A stretch of 64,000 bases of DNA from Dioscorea cayenensis subsp. rotundata (taxonomy: Eukaryota > Streptophyta > Magnoliopsida > Dioscoreales > Dioscoreaceae). Positions within the stretch are counted from its first letter, which is position 1. The number at the start of each line of letters is the position of its first letter. The notes under the pieces are model-generated. The model made no database searches and was not told the origin of the DNA. It was given only the letters and a program-made list of their open reading frames with translations. A program made the translations under genes and the position numbers. The DNA is taken from NCBI RefSeq assembly GCF_009730915.1, contig NC_052482.1, positions 3,472,001 to 3,536,000 of the forward strand, read 5' to 3'. Below, one piece after another: positions 26,755 to 37,224 of the stretch.

Positions 26755-27265
26755 GCTTGAGGCCATCTAAAAGCTTTATATGTCTTTCTAATATATATAT
26801 ATATATATATATACCTATTTTGCCTAAGTAAATGTAAGACAATTGAGGACCTCCAAATCCCAGAATTTAAATATGTTATATCAACTTGATAATTTTACCA
26901 CTTCTTCTGTGAACAACATGTGTATCATCCTAAAGATAGGTTTGATGATATATACCAAATAGTTAAATCTAAAGCTTGGCGCATCTAGAAGCTTTATATG
27001 ACTTTCTAATATAACTATTGTGTCTAAGTAAATGTAAGACAATTGAGGACCTCCAAATCCCAGAATTTAAATATGTTATTTCAACTTGATAATTTTACCG
27101 CTTTTTCTGTAAACTGATAGCATGCAGTACCTTCCTAATGACAGGTTTGATGATACATACTAAATAGTCATGTCTTGAGCTTGAGGCATCTAGCAGCTTT
27201 ATATACATTTCTAATATGCTTATTGTGTCAAGTACATGTAGGACAATTGAGGACATCCCAATCCA
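26755..27265. repeat. About 2.4 tandem copies of a ~204-218 bp unit
   Basis: The anchor gctttatat recurs at 26773, 26991 and 27195, and the sequence following each one is clearly homologous (for example gtaagacaattgaggacctc in the first two). Copy 1 carries an extra TA tract. Read on the - strand, copies 2 and 3 keep a common open frame with shared residues such as IKLLDA and IIKP. That may be chance, since I recognise no protein. Confidence 0.8.
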
Positions 27266-27269
27266 AAAA

Positions 27270-28595
27270 GCAACAATTGTAGGGAACACCATGGGGAACA
27301 AAGGCATACCAATGAAAACTGAGGCTCAAATGAGCTAAAGCCAAAAAACAAATGCATCCTAGAATCCTCAAGCATGCCAACGCTTCAATAATCAAGTGCA
27401 ACACAGAATATTAAACTTCAAATGAGTGTGCATAATCAAATATGCACAAGAAAGCGAAGGATATTGATAATTGTCCTCAATATCAATAAAAATAAATATA
27501 AATTATTAAAAAAAAAAAGATTAAGGTTAAGCTGCTCAAGGCAGGCATAGAAAGACCTTAAAATACATGGTGGATAATTTTCTAGAGGTGCTAATAACAT
27601 TGGTTGGCAAAAGAATAGTTTATAAAGCAATCGAAGAAACGTTTACATGATGAGATGCTTCAAGACAGATGAGTAGTGACTTGACAGATCCTGCGTCATG
27701 AAGGACACCTAATCATGGCCCTTCAATTTTTTTTTTCTAAAAATGAACCTTACAGTCACAAAGTTTGATTTTAGGCCCATATGAAGGACAGAAAGTGGAC
27801 TTCCATATCTCTTTTGCATGTTGAAAAACTGAAGGATTCTAAGTTATACCCTCATCTATGTTAAAGTACACCAACCATATTACCACATCAACTACTATAT
27901 GAAAAAGCACCTTCATAAACAAAGACAAAAGCATAAAGCGAATAGATAAGAAAAAAAAGAAAGAATTTGGCAACCAACATATCTAGACAAACTATATTTG
28001 TCATAAACCTTAGTTATGAACAGTCAATAACTAGAAAAACATTTGCTAGTATCCTTATTTTTCAGTGAATTAATCAAATAAGCCATCCGAGGAACACGTT
28101 CAAGTACTGGATGGCCTACATTATAAATCACATTTCCAACAGACAAGTAATCAATTCATACAAAAGCCAATTAGGTGCTACATCACATATGAACAAGTCT
28201 TTCATTTCATGCTAATTGAAACCAAAGCAATGACCAACAAAATGGACCTCATTAGGTCCAAGATTCAGGTTGTCCAATCTCAATAGAAAGATGATCGACC
28301 CAACAACAAAATACCAAAGAAAACCCACCAAAACCCACCAAACATACATTACCTGAAAAGTATTCACCATAACTAAAGCCATCACATATAAGTGAATGTA
28401 ACAAATTTAAGGCATAAATCATCAAAATTCACTTAAAACAGAGAAAACCAATTTAGCCAATGTATATTTTTCACAACAATAGAACCTAAGAAGATTCTAA
28501 ACTTATTAATTGCATAGAAGAAAACTACCATAATTATAAATAACAATGCAAAACCATCACAATACAATCAACTGAAATAAAAATGGATGATCACC
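27270..28595. other. 3' flank of the 6PGDH gene, no other gene seen
   Basis: Complex, moderately AT-rich DNA without long frames. The 6PGDH 3' untranslated region lies in the right part, but its end is not evident. There are no repeats beyond short A-rich runs. Confidence 0.5.
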
Positions 28596-30083
28596 TCAGT
28601 TATGTGCACCAACACCTGCCTCACTCTGCCTGGCAAGCTTGGTCCACTCTGTGTGGAATGATCCCGGGCGATCAATTCGCTCATAAGTATGAGCCCCAAA
28701 GAGGTCCCGCTGCGCCTGCACAAGGTTTGCCGGGAGCCTAGATCTCCTATAGGTATCAAAATAAGACAAGCTAGCACACATCCCTGGTGTGCTAATCCCC
28801 GCCCCAATTGCCAACCCCACAACTCTCCTCCATGCCCCTTGCCTCTGTGCCATCTCCCTAGCAAACTCCGGGTCAACAATCAGATTCGGCAAGCTCCCAT
28901 TCCGCTCATACGCCTTCTTAATCCTATCCAAAAACCTTGCCCTGATAATGCACCCTCCTTTCCAGATCCTGGCAAGCTCCCCCAAATTGAGGTTCCATCC
29001 CTTCTCCTGACTCTTTGCACGGAGCAAGTTCATACCTTGCGCATAACTACATATCTTTGAAGCATACAGAGCCTGCCGGACATCATCAATCAATCTTTTC
29101 TTATCAACAGCTCCAACTGAAGCTCTCAGAGCCTCATTGCTGATCCCTGCTTGTTCAAGGACTCCGGCGGCAGCCTCACGCTCCTCCTTCAATCCACTGA
29201 GGTACCTACAATCAAGAGACGCAGCAATGGTTGGCGCTGCCACTGAGAGCTCAGCGGCCTGCTGCACCGTCCACTTTCCAGTCCCCTTCATCCCAGTCTT
29301 ATCCAAGATCTTATCCACAAGCTCTCCCTCACCATGCTCATCCTTGACCTTAAATATATCAGCAGTGATCTCGATCAAGAAGCTCTCCAGCTCCCCGCGA
29401 TTCCATTCATCAAAGATGTTGGCGAGATCTTGGTTGGAGAGGCCGCCCACAGTCTTGAGGACATCGTAGGCCTCAGAGATGAGCTGCATGTCACCATACT
29501 CGATCCCATTGTGAACCATCTTGACGAAGTTACCAGCGCCGCCGGGGCCGACGTAGGTGACACAGGGGCCATCGTCAACCTGGGCAGCTACTTTGGAGAG
29601 AATATCAGCAACGTTGTCGAAGGCCTGGCGAGAGCCACCGGGCATGAGGGAAGGGCCGCGGCGGGCTCCCTCCTCGCCGCCGGAGACGCCCATGCCAAGG
29701 TAGAGGAGACCTTGGGGAGACGCTTCGGAGATGCGGCGCTCAGTGTTCTCATACCACTCGTTGCCGCCATCAATGATAGCGTCGCCGGGCTCGAGAAAGC
29801 GGGAGAGGGTGGCGATGGTCTGATCAACAGGGGCGCCGGCCTTGACGAGGATGATGATGGAGCGGGGGCGAGAGAGGGAGAGGACGAACTCGCGAGGAGA
29901 ATGGTGACCAAAGAGGGGGAGGCCGCCCTCGTCGGCGGCGCGAGCAACGGTCTCATCGACCTTGGAGGTGGTGCGGTTGTAGACGGAGATGGGGAAGCCC
30001 TTTTCGGCGATGTTGAGGGCGAGGTTCTGGCCCATGACGGCGAGGCCGGCGAGGCCGATCCGGGAGAGCGCCGCCGACTCCAT
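28596..30083 (-). CDS. PGD: 6-phosphogluconate dehydrogenase, decarboxylating
   Basis: Oxidises 6-phosphogluconate to ribulose 5-phosphate and CO2 with NADP+, the second NADPH-forming step of the oxidative pentose phosphate pathway. It is a 495-residue intronless frame. The Rossmann motif GLAVMGQNLALN starts at residue 13, NRTTSK (36-41) is the NADP phosphate-binding loop, DGGNEWYENTERR starts at 105, and GMGVSGGEEGARRGPSLMPG runs 130-149. Catalytic candidates are Lys188 and Glu195 in NFVKMVHNGIEYGDMQ. The C-terminal RPGSFHTEW would contribute to the neighbouring subunit's active site in the dimer. There is no plastid presequence and no SKL-like C-terminus (it ends AHN), so a cytosolic enzyme is likely. 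The frame extends 41 codons upstream, but that part is translated telo-box repeat, so I start at the Met of MESAAL. GC content falls from 5' to 3'. Confidence 0.97.
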   Translation of the reverse strand: MESAALSRIGLAGLAVMGQNLALNIAEKGFPISVYNRTTSKVDETVARAADEGGLPLFGHHSPREFVLSLSRPRSIIILVKAGAPVDQTIATLSRFLEPGDAIIDGGNEWYENTERRISEASPQGLLYLGMGVSGGEEGARRGPSLMPGGSRQAFDNVADILSKVAAQVDDGPCVTYVGPGGAGNFVKMVHNGIEYGDMQLISEAYDVLKTVGGLSNQDLANIFDEWNRGELESFLIEITADIFKVKDEHGEGELVDKILDKTGMKGTGKWTVQQAAELSVAAPTIAASLDCRYLSGLKEEREAAAGVLEQAGISNEALRASVGAVDKKRLIDDVRQALYASKICSYAQGMNLLRAKSQEKGWNLNLGELARIWKGGCIIRARFLDRIKKAYERNGSLPNLIVDPEFAREMAQRQGAWRRVVGLAIGAGISTPGMCASLSYFDTYRRSRLPANLVQAQRDLFGAHTYERIDRPGSFHTEWTKLARQSEAGVGAHN

Positions 30084-30084
30084 G

Positions 30085-30119
30085 ATTAGGGTTAGGGTTA
30101 GGATTAGGGTTAGGGTTTT
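30085..30119 (-). promoter_or_regulatory. Telo-box array in the 6PGDH leader
   Basis: Immediately upstream of the start codon, the - strand reads as five successive CCCTAA/CCCTAAT-type units, beginning with AAACCCTAA. Telo-boxes of this kind are found in leaders and promoters of highly expressed plant housekeeping genes and are bound by telomere-repeat-binding and Pur-alpha-like factors. Their role here is inferred from sequence and position only. Confidence 0.75.
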
Positions 30120-30799
30120 GGAGAAGGGTATATAAAACGGGAAGGAAGGTTGGCGGAGAAGGCGGACTCGTCGAGGTTGCGAAAGGGCAACGGGCGGAGA
30201 TAACAAACCGAATGAGGTGCTGGTGGTCCCGTTTTCCCGTTCCGTTCCGTTCCGTGTTCTTGTTTCCCTCTATTTATTTATTTATTTATTTTATATATAT
30301 ATATATACTATTTTTTTTTACATTATTAGGTAATTTTTTTTTAGTATTATATACTCTCCGTGACTATGCCGGTGTTTTTAAAAATATTGTAATTTTTTAA
30401 GAAAAAATTACTATTTACCTCATAAAAATTTCAAAACTTCCCAAACAGCACCTATAAGTTATGAATACCCGGACAACCTTTCGATTATCATTTCATTTCT
30501 TTTTTGCCCCCGTAGGTCACTTAGACTTTGTTCATGTTGTGAAATTCCATCGTTGCCAACTTTTTTTTACATTTTTTTTTTCTTTTTTCTGAAACAAACT
30601 TTGGAAAACTTCTGTCAACTTGGATTCTTGGAGTTTTTCAATTCATCCCTATTTGGTGTGTTGGAGTTTTGCCAGTTGCCCAATAAGGTGAGAATCTTCA
30701 TTGCCCTCACCTTGATCACCCTGCGATAACCTTGATCCCCTTGCGAGAGAGAGTAATATTTTATTTTTATGTAGGTTTACTATAGACATTTTTTGTGCT

Positions 30800-31560
30800 A
30801 TTGCTAGATATAAAGTGGAGGAACGAGTACTAGTGTTCACGCCACTGACTTCTTGGGAATCAGTGTTAGCGGAAATATGTGAGCGATGGGGTCTTGATGT
30901 TTCCCATGTCAGGTAAAGTTTATCACTCTTGATGCACATGAAACAGTTTATTCAATAGAAAACGAGGTAGATTTCCAATGCATGTGTCACGTGTACGCCC
31001 TCTTCAATTGCGCTGCAGTCAATCTTGTGGTTGAGATTTCTACTACTGACAATGATTTCTTCTCGTTGTAAAGTTCTCATCTTTTATGTTTACATAGTTG
31101 TACAAGTTAATTATTGATTAATTATCACAGTTTCCGCTTAAAATTATATGTTTTCACATAATTATTACAGTTTCCACTTAAAACTTATATTTTTTTCTCA
31201 GCTATCCCTATCTTGTCCCCGTTTCCGTTTAAAATTATCCAGTTGCCTTTTAAACAGAAATGTTTCCGTTTAAATTTATCAAGTTTCTGTTTACAAAATT
31301 ATATTCCCGCTTAAATTTATCCAGTTTCCGTTTAAACAAATGATTTTAGCAGGTATTCGGATCTGCGAGTGTATCTGTTCCACCTCAGGGCCACCCTAAC
31401 GGTTTAGCAGGCTTTCCTTTCTCGTTAGACAGTCTGGAGTTTTGTCATTGGATGTCGAACAACATTTTATAGGTGCTAACCATTTCAGTGATGCATTTCA
31501 CTACCACGAGTCCGAACACAATCGTAGATTTTGCAAAGAAACTGTCACCGACTAAGCATG
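30800..31560 (+). pseudogene. Remnant of a MULE transposase N-terminal region
   Basis: Translated pieces fit the amino-terminal region of plant MuDR-type transposases. The first segment holds SWESVLAEICERWGLDVSHV. After a stop and a frame change comes KFITLDAHETVYSIENEVDF and, later, NLVVEIS. A third piece (31450-31555) holds HFIGANHFSDAFHYHESEHN, the characteristic block before the zinc-binding region. The known domain order is PB1-like fold, then this block. In-frame stops and shifts show it is dead. The catalytic MULE domain was not found downstream. Confidence 0.6.
31131..31340 (+). repeat. Array of eight TTTCCGTTTAAA-like motifs
   Basis: Variants of gtttccgtttaaaattat recur about every 20-40 bases, near 31131, 31169, 31218, 31239, 31259, 31284, 31305 and 31325. 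The complementary form (tttaaacggaaa, tttaaatagaaa) recurs at 31680-32270, pointing the other way. Such inverted subterminal arrays are typical of transposase-binding regions. Confidence 0.75.
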
Positions 31561-33159
31561 GAGGACAACTTATATTCGTTACACATGTTTGCCACAAAGT
31601 ATCGCATATTACTGTACATTTTGCTCATTATTTATGAAAATGAGTTCCGTAAATAAACGCAAATTTAAAAAGAAACGATAATATTTAAATAGAAATATAG
31701 GTAGTTAAACATAAACACTGAAACTTAAATAGAAAAATTGAAACTTAAACAGAACAATCGATAGTTAAAAAGAAACAACGATATTTACATTCAAAATTAA
31801 ACCTGGTTGTCCTAGTCAAATGTGGATCGAGTCGCAAGCGTCCGGAGTCCGTGATATTTAAACATAAATCTAAATAGAAACAACGATATTTACGTGCCAA
31901 TCGTAGATCTCTAAGCAGAAAGATTCATATGTTAAATAAAGACTACAATATTTACAATACAAATGAAATAAGATTTGCAACAGAGAATCAAGAAGTGGAC
32001 TCTCTTGGATTACAGGTTCCAGTTCAGTGAGTGTTGCAAATGGTGTCCTTCGGATGATCTCCCAGTATCATCTACTCATGTGAACTTTCAATTCAGCCAT
32101 AGTCTCCACTATCGGTGTCAAGTAGCATCGCCCATTAACTAAGTTTAAATAGAAAACTATATTTTAAACAGAAAACTAGCAACTTAAATGGAAAACTCAT
32201 TTCTTAAACGGAAAGCTATGTTTTTAAACGGAAAACCCAATTTTTAAACGGAAACCTCATTTTTTACACTGATACTATTAAACACTACTTACTACAACCA
32301 TATCAAATTAAAGGAGAAACATACATCATAAACATTACACAGCACAATGAGATTGCAAAACAATAAAAAAAATTTCTTCAGTACAGGATTATTACTTTCG
32401 ATCGTGTATACAGACAAAAATGAAAAACAAAATAAAACCCTAGCCGAAAAATCTCCCTACAAACTACAAGATCATCCAATAATCACACCATAAAATCGAA
32501 AAATCTCTCTTTCTAATAGAATACTTTACAAATCAAACCGGAAAGAAACCCACAGAATGTCAAAACAAAAGGAAACTACACAATATCTTCAATGGCGTCC
32601 ACCTCGCCTCAATACCTTGGAGCGCAAACTAATGAAATGCCGAAGAGTTGAGCAGAGTTCTCCTTCAAGACAGTGGTCCGATCCTACAAAAGATATCCAG
32701 ACAATAACAACTTTAGAATGGGAAAAGCTGAAGAGACGAAGAAAGAGAAAAAAAACCGGGGCCAGTAATGGTGTCCTCTCGGGATTAGCCAAGAAAAAAG
32801 AAACCGCTTCCTCTCAAAGAGGAAAAATTATTACAGCCAAGGGTGTTATGGTCAAATCATGTCTCACTTGCCATAACTTCCCATGCAAGGGACAATTTCG
32901 TCCCAAAAATTCAAAACTAACTCTGTTACATGCTTGGGGGGTTTCAAATTCATTGTATTAAAAAAGAGGGGGTTTTTATGGATAATCAAATTTAGAGGGA
33001 TAATTTGTACATATTGAAAACTTAAGGGGTTTTTTGGTAATTTCTGTTTTTTAATTAATTACTGAAATACATACTTCCGTAATCATTTTAAAAATACATA
33101 TATTTATTTATTTTTTTTTAAATTGCTAGTCCCCATTAATTTTTTAATATTAAATTTTT

Positions 33160-33490
33160 ATGCTTTTTAAAAATCACAAGTCTCATTAACATTAATTTCC
33201 TCAACAATGACAAGGATCTCAATGATCTCCATGCTATTTCTCAAGTACTTTGGCGATAGATTCCATGCCCATGGCAAGGCCGGAGAGGATGGAGTAGTCA
33301 GTGATGTTGGCCAAGCCGATGGCAAGAAAACCGTCGACGAGGGAAAACTCGCTGAGGTAGCTAAGGAATAGCATGGAGATCATTGTGCGTAAATAGAGAA
33401 CTAAACTAATGATTGTTGAGGGAATTGAGATTCTTGCTATTGCTATTATTGAGGAAATTAGTGTAAGTGGGACTTTTGATTTTTAAATTT
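33160..33490. mobile_element. Inverted repeat enclosing a MATE gene fragment
   Basis: The left arm (about 33167-33238) and the right arm (about 33367-33487) are complementary over most of their length. Shared words include a perfect 18-bp match (aatgatctccatgctatt and its complement), attaatttcctcaa and taaaaatca. Between them lies the MATE fragment described next. It may be a small element that captured a gene piece, or a decayed inverted duplication of the fragment edge. Confidence 0.55.
33234..33383 (-). pseudogene. Fragment of a MATE (DTX) efflux transporter gene
   Basis: The - strand frame of 49 codons before a stop contains SMLFLSYLSEFSLVDGFLAI and GLANITDYSILSGLAMGMES. This follows the well-conserved early part of plant MATE proteins (the SMLFLG...LA.GSLAIGFANITGYS..SGLAMGMEP region of the DTX48-51 type), covering roughly transmembrane helices 1-2. 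The conserved continuation CGQAFGA is lost and a stop follows. Nothing else of the roughly 500-residue gene is nearby, so it is a relic. Confidence 0.75.
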
Positions 33491-35240
33491 TCATGTACTA
33501 AAATATCTAATATGTCTATAATCTATATCCATGATTTAAGAATTAATTTTAAAATTTAACTTTACCAACCTTTTTAAATGTATTATTCTCCACTATTATT
33601 GCTTTAAATGCATAAATTTAATAGATAAAAGAAAAACTAAATAAAATGGAAAAATAACTAAATATTCATGAAATTTGTTATTCTAATTATTTATATACTC
33701 TTCGGTGAAATAGTTAAAATGGACATTTATAATGGGGGAAAATAAAAAATTAGACATGCTCTCTCAATATTTTTTCTTAAAAGATTTAAAAAAAAAAATT
33801 GGAGAAAACCCACACTAGAACAATTGATTATTTTATTCCTCTCTCAATTTAAAAAGTTTATATACTATCTCTGTTTTGTTTTTACCACTAATAACGAATT
33901 TCAGCTTCTTTTTATGGATTATTTTTAAAAAACTTCCTCATAAATTCACGTTCTCATTCTCAATTTTTGTCTTAGACATGTGTGAATGTTTTCATCTCGA
34001 AATACATCAAATAAGCACTATTATAGTTATTCATTTCCATTCAAATCCTATATATTTATAGTCCCAGGTCTCAAGTATCAACAAAAGTCATAATCTATTC
34101 TATCGCAATGCCCTATCACAAAACACTATCATTTTTGTTTTTTTTTATAATTATGGACAAACCATGAACTTTTAATTTTGAGTTAAAAAGAGATTTAAAT
34201 GCGGGAGTTTTTGACCAGGGGGTTTGGGGGATTCCAAGTGCCATCTCCTATTGGTACAAGGGACTATTGTGACTAACTATTTGAAACCATTATCACTAGA
34301 GAATTAAGTATGGAGGCCCAACCAATAACTAAGCTCTTTTATCTTCTTTTAAAAACTATGAGAAGTGGGCTAGAATTTAGTTAGTTCACCAAAGATGAAA
34401 AAAGGTTCTCTAGTTGCGGGGAAAAAAAGTTTAAACTATAATCTCCTCTTATTGGAATTGTCATGGCATTCAATCAACTATCAAGCACATCTTTGAAAAA
34501 AAAGAAATTCATTTAGAGTTATCAAAACATATCAACTTGTTAAATAGGATGGCCAAAGAGACTCAAACCACGATTATCTAGTCAGATGCTTAGTATCAGG
34601 GTATGAGGTTCATACAAAAGACAAATTTTGTGAGGTGGTTTATCTAACCTTTTATAATTTAAAAGACCTCTCAATACACAGCTAATATGGGACTAAACTT
34701 GGCTGTCATACATATCATCTTCCTTTTTTTTTTCTTTTGTGTTATTCCTTCTTAGCATTTTTTTGAAGTCCTTGACTATCAAAGTCTCACTAGAAATGGA
34801 TCATAAGAGAGGAAGCCACATAAACAATTAAGATTCGTCGTTCGGCTTTTCATGATTACTTGATAAAGAAGAAGAGCAAGTTTAAAAGCGGATGTGAGTT
34901 TGCTAAAGCTCAAATCCAACTTGTGAGTCTTAAAGAATGAAAACCCAAATCCGCTTCTTCAAATGGGCTTTAATCCATTTTGAAGCAGATCCAAGCCAAT
35001 TAAAAAAGTAAAAGGCTAATAGGCTTTAAGCCTTTGGACATGGCTTAAGGGCCTTTTTGATAACTGGGCTTTCCTTTTGATGAATTCCTTTCGGGGCTTA
35101 TTGCCAAAACAGGCCTAAATAAGCCCCGAATCTCTACTAAATCAAATAAATGAAGATATGGACTTAAAATCATGGACCCAAAACAAATTAAATAGGCTAA
35201 AAAAAAAAATCAAATTGTTATCAATCAATACACCAAATCA
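33491..35240. other. AT-rich DNA with one strong hairpin
   Basis: No gene seen. A perfect 13-bp inverted repeat (TTCGGGGCTTATT at 35090-35102, complement at 35118-35130) with a 15-base loop lies at the right end, in a stretch rich in aggctt/aagcct palindromes. The part nearest 35240 may be the 3' end of the copia remnant. Confidence 0.5.
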
Positions 35241-35289
35241 GTTTACTGGTTAGTATTAGTTCTATTTATATGAAGTGGTTTAATATTCA

Positions 35290-36740
35290 TGTCAGCAACT
35301 AATTGCTTGGTGGAGACATGTGTTGGAAGTATGAAGCCCTGCTTGTATTTATTAATTTTATTTCAAACAAGATAATAGTCAATCTCTAAATGTTTGATCC
35401 TCTCCTGGAACATTAGATTGGTTGTAATATGTAATGCCACCTGATTGTCACATTTAAGTGGAATAGAAGTAGAGATCATTGAGTATATAGAAAATCCAAA
35501 GCAATTCACAAACTATAGAACCTATGTTTTTTTTTTCTCTATAGATGATTTGGATACAATGTTCTATTTCTTTGTTTTCCAAGAAACTAATGAAGTTTGT
35601 AAGAAGATGTAGTAACCTGACAATGTTTTTTTGATGTTTGGGCAAGATGTCTAATCTGTATCACAAGAAGCACATATCTGAAAGTCATTCTTTGCAGGGA
35701 AAAAGTAAACCTTATGATGGACAATCTTTTAATTATCTAACCAAATGTAAAGCTGTCTTCCAATGTTGTTGGCAAGGTGTCTATATATATATATATATAT
35801 TGAATTAATTGTTATAGCCCATATGCAATGTATGGCCTAGTGAAATTGAGGTAGATTAATTTCCCAAAAGGTCTTTTGTCTTTTTTGTTTTTTGGATTAG
35901 GAAGAGGTTTGCTTGCATTTTTTGTATGCTTAATTTCTTTAGGTAAAGGTGTGGCATTAACCCTGCATCATTAATAATATCAATCATATTACTTTTGACA
36001 AATAGAAGTGCCACTTTCTAATCTTTATATTTCCAGTCCTAGTATTTGACATGCCCCAAATCTTTGTTATCATGTAGATATTACTTGACTTGGATTAAAT
36101 CTTCTTCTGAAGTACCATTTAGTAAGACATCATCAATATGTACTATAAGAGCAATACATGAACATGTAGAGAACTTGGTGAACATGCAATAATCATGCTT
36201 GGATTGATTCAAATCATATGAACATAACTGAGTTGTAGACTCTGAATTCTATCATCTAGATGTATGTTTTTCAGCAGTTTAAAGACTGTTTAAGCTTGCA
36301 AATCCCTCCTGTTTTTGCTTTTGTGTAACCATATGGTGGAAGCATGAACACCTTTTCTTCTACAAATCCATGCAAAAAAGCATTGTTAATATCAAATTGG
36401 TGAATTGGCCATTAGTATGAAGAAGTAACAGCTAATAATAGTTTAACAGTAACTATTTTGGCCACTGATGAGAAGCTTTCTGTGTAATCAATCCCTTATA
36501 TATGATTATATCCTTTTGCAACTAAACAAACCTTTGGCCCAAATCTTTCAATGTTGCCATCAAGTTTTAGTTTAGTCTTGTAGACCCATTTAGAGCTAAT
36601 AGCCTTTTCCCCTTCAAATAAATGGGTCAGTTCAAGTTTTCATTTGCTTTTAATTAAAGCATTTAATTCCTGCTGCATAGCTTGAGCTCAGTCTGCATTC
36701 ATTTTTGCCTCACTGTATCACCTTGGTTTTTGGATAGATG
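35290..36740 (-). pseudogene. Ty1/copia retrotransposon pol remnant (RT and RNase H)
   Basis: Read on the - strand from about 36740 downward, the reverse-transcriptase order is intact despite stops and shifts. First come AMQQELNAL, KAISSKWVYKTKLKLDGNIE and GIDYTESFSSVAK. These are followed by FDINNAFLHGFVEEKVFMLP and the catalytic-site equivalent HIDDVLL near 36122-36145, where copia elements usually have YVDDM/I. RNase H blocks follow: SGYYIFLQTSLVSWKTKK, VCELLWIFYILNDL (about 35460-35510) and HVSTKQLVADMNIKPL-like sequence near 35290. Many stop codons show it is inactive. LTRs were not identified. Confidence 0.88.
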
Positions 36741-36744
36741 ACAA

Positions 36745-37224
36745 TTTAGCTAAATAGGACACTATCTGAAGATGTAGTGTATGGGTAAGTATTTGGTGTG
36801 TAAAGGTTTGAATGAGGTATGTTTGCAAGGCCAATACTTATGTTTTATTTATTTATTTATTTTTTGTTGCCATGATGAGCGGCTAGACTACTAAGAAATA
36901 TATAAGTGTGCACAAACTTTAACCGAGTAAGTGGGGGGAGGGTTCATGTACATATGGTTGTTAGGACCATCCGTACACAACCACTACTTTTAGTCCCAGA
37001 AATGGGTTTTTACTAATGATTTGAACTCTCTCACTACTTGTGAAAAATTATAATAGAGACCCGACTACCAATAGACCACTTAGTGATTAGTAAGTCTAAT
37101 ACTTATGTTGACCGTATTAAAAGTATCAATATTAAAATTTATTTGAGAAATAAAATTTTTTAACCAAGTTTATTATGCACAGTAAAATTTGAGTTAAATT
37201 AAAAATATCCAATAACTAGTCTAA
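36745..37224. other. Spacer between copia remnant and duplicated block
   Basis: No gene seen. It may include upstream parts of the copia element too decayed to read. Confidence 0.45.

Larger units (their letters stand above)
30390..33060 (+). mobile_element. Decayed Mutator-like element (MULE)
   Basis: The region has a transposase remnant (30800-31560) and opposed arrays of a TTTCCGTTTAAA motif. Its outer ends are loosely inverted: the left has aaaaaattactatttacctc, and the right in complement has gaaattaccaaaaaacccc. The first 600 bases resemble 63600-64000, including the phrase ttctcgttgtaaagtt, so it belongs to a family with at least two copies here. The exact ends and target duplication were not resolved. 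The frame at 32557-32961 is not recognised and may be part of the element. Confidence 0.6.

Noticed and set aside
29334..30089. 251-codon + strand frame rich in Gly, Glu and Ala
   Set aside because: It is the antisense of the GC-rich 5' half of 6PGDH. Long antisense frames are expected there, and no domain is present.
30084..30206. 41-codon N-terminal extension of 6PGDH as a plastid presequence
   Set aside because: Much of it is translated telo-box repeat (TLTLILTLTLIM). The Met of MESAAL gives the normal cytosolic length and a good start context.
32557..32961. 134-codon Lys/Arg-rich frame
   Set aside because: No recognisable domain, and it lies inside the decayed Mutator-like element. Not called as a gene.
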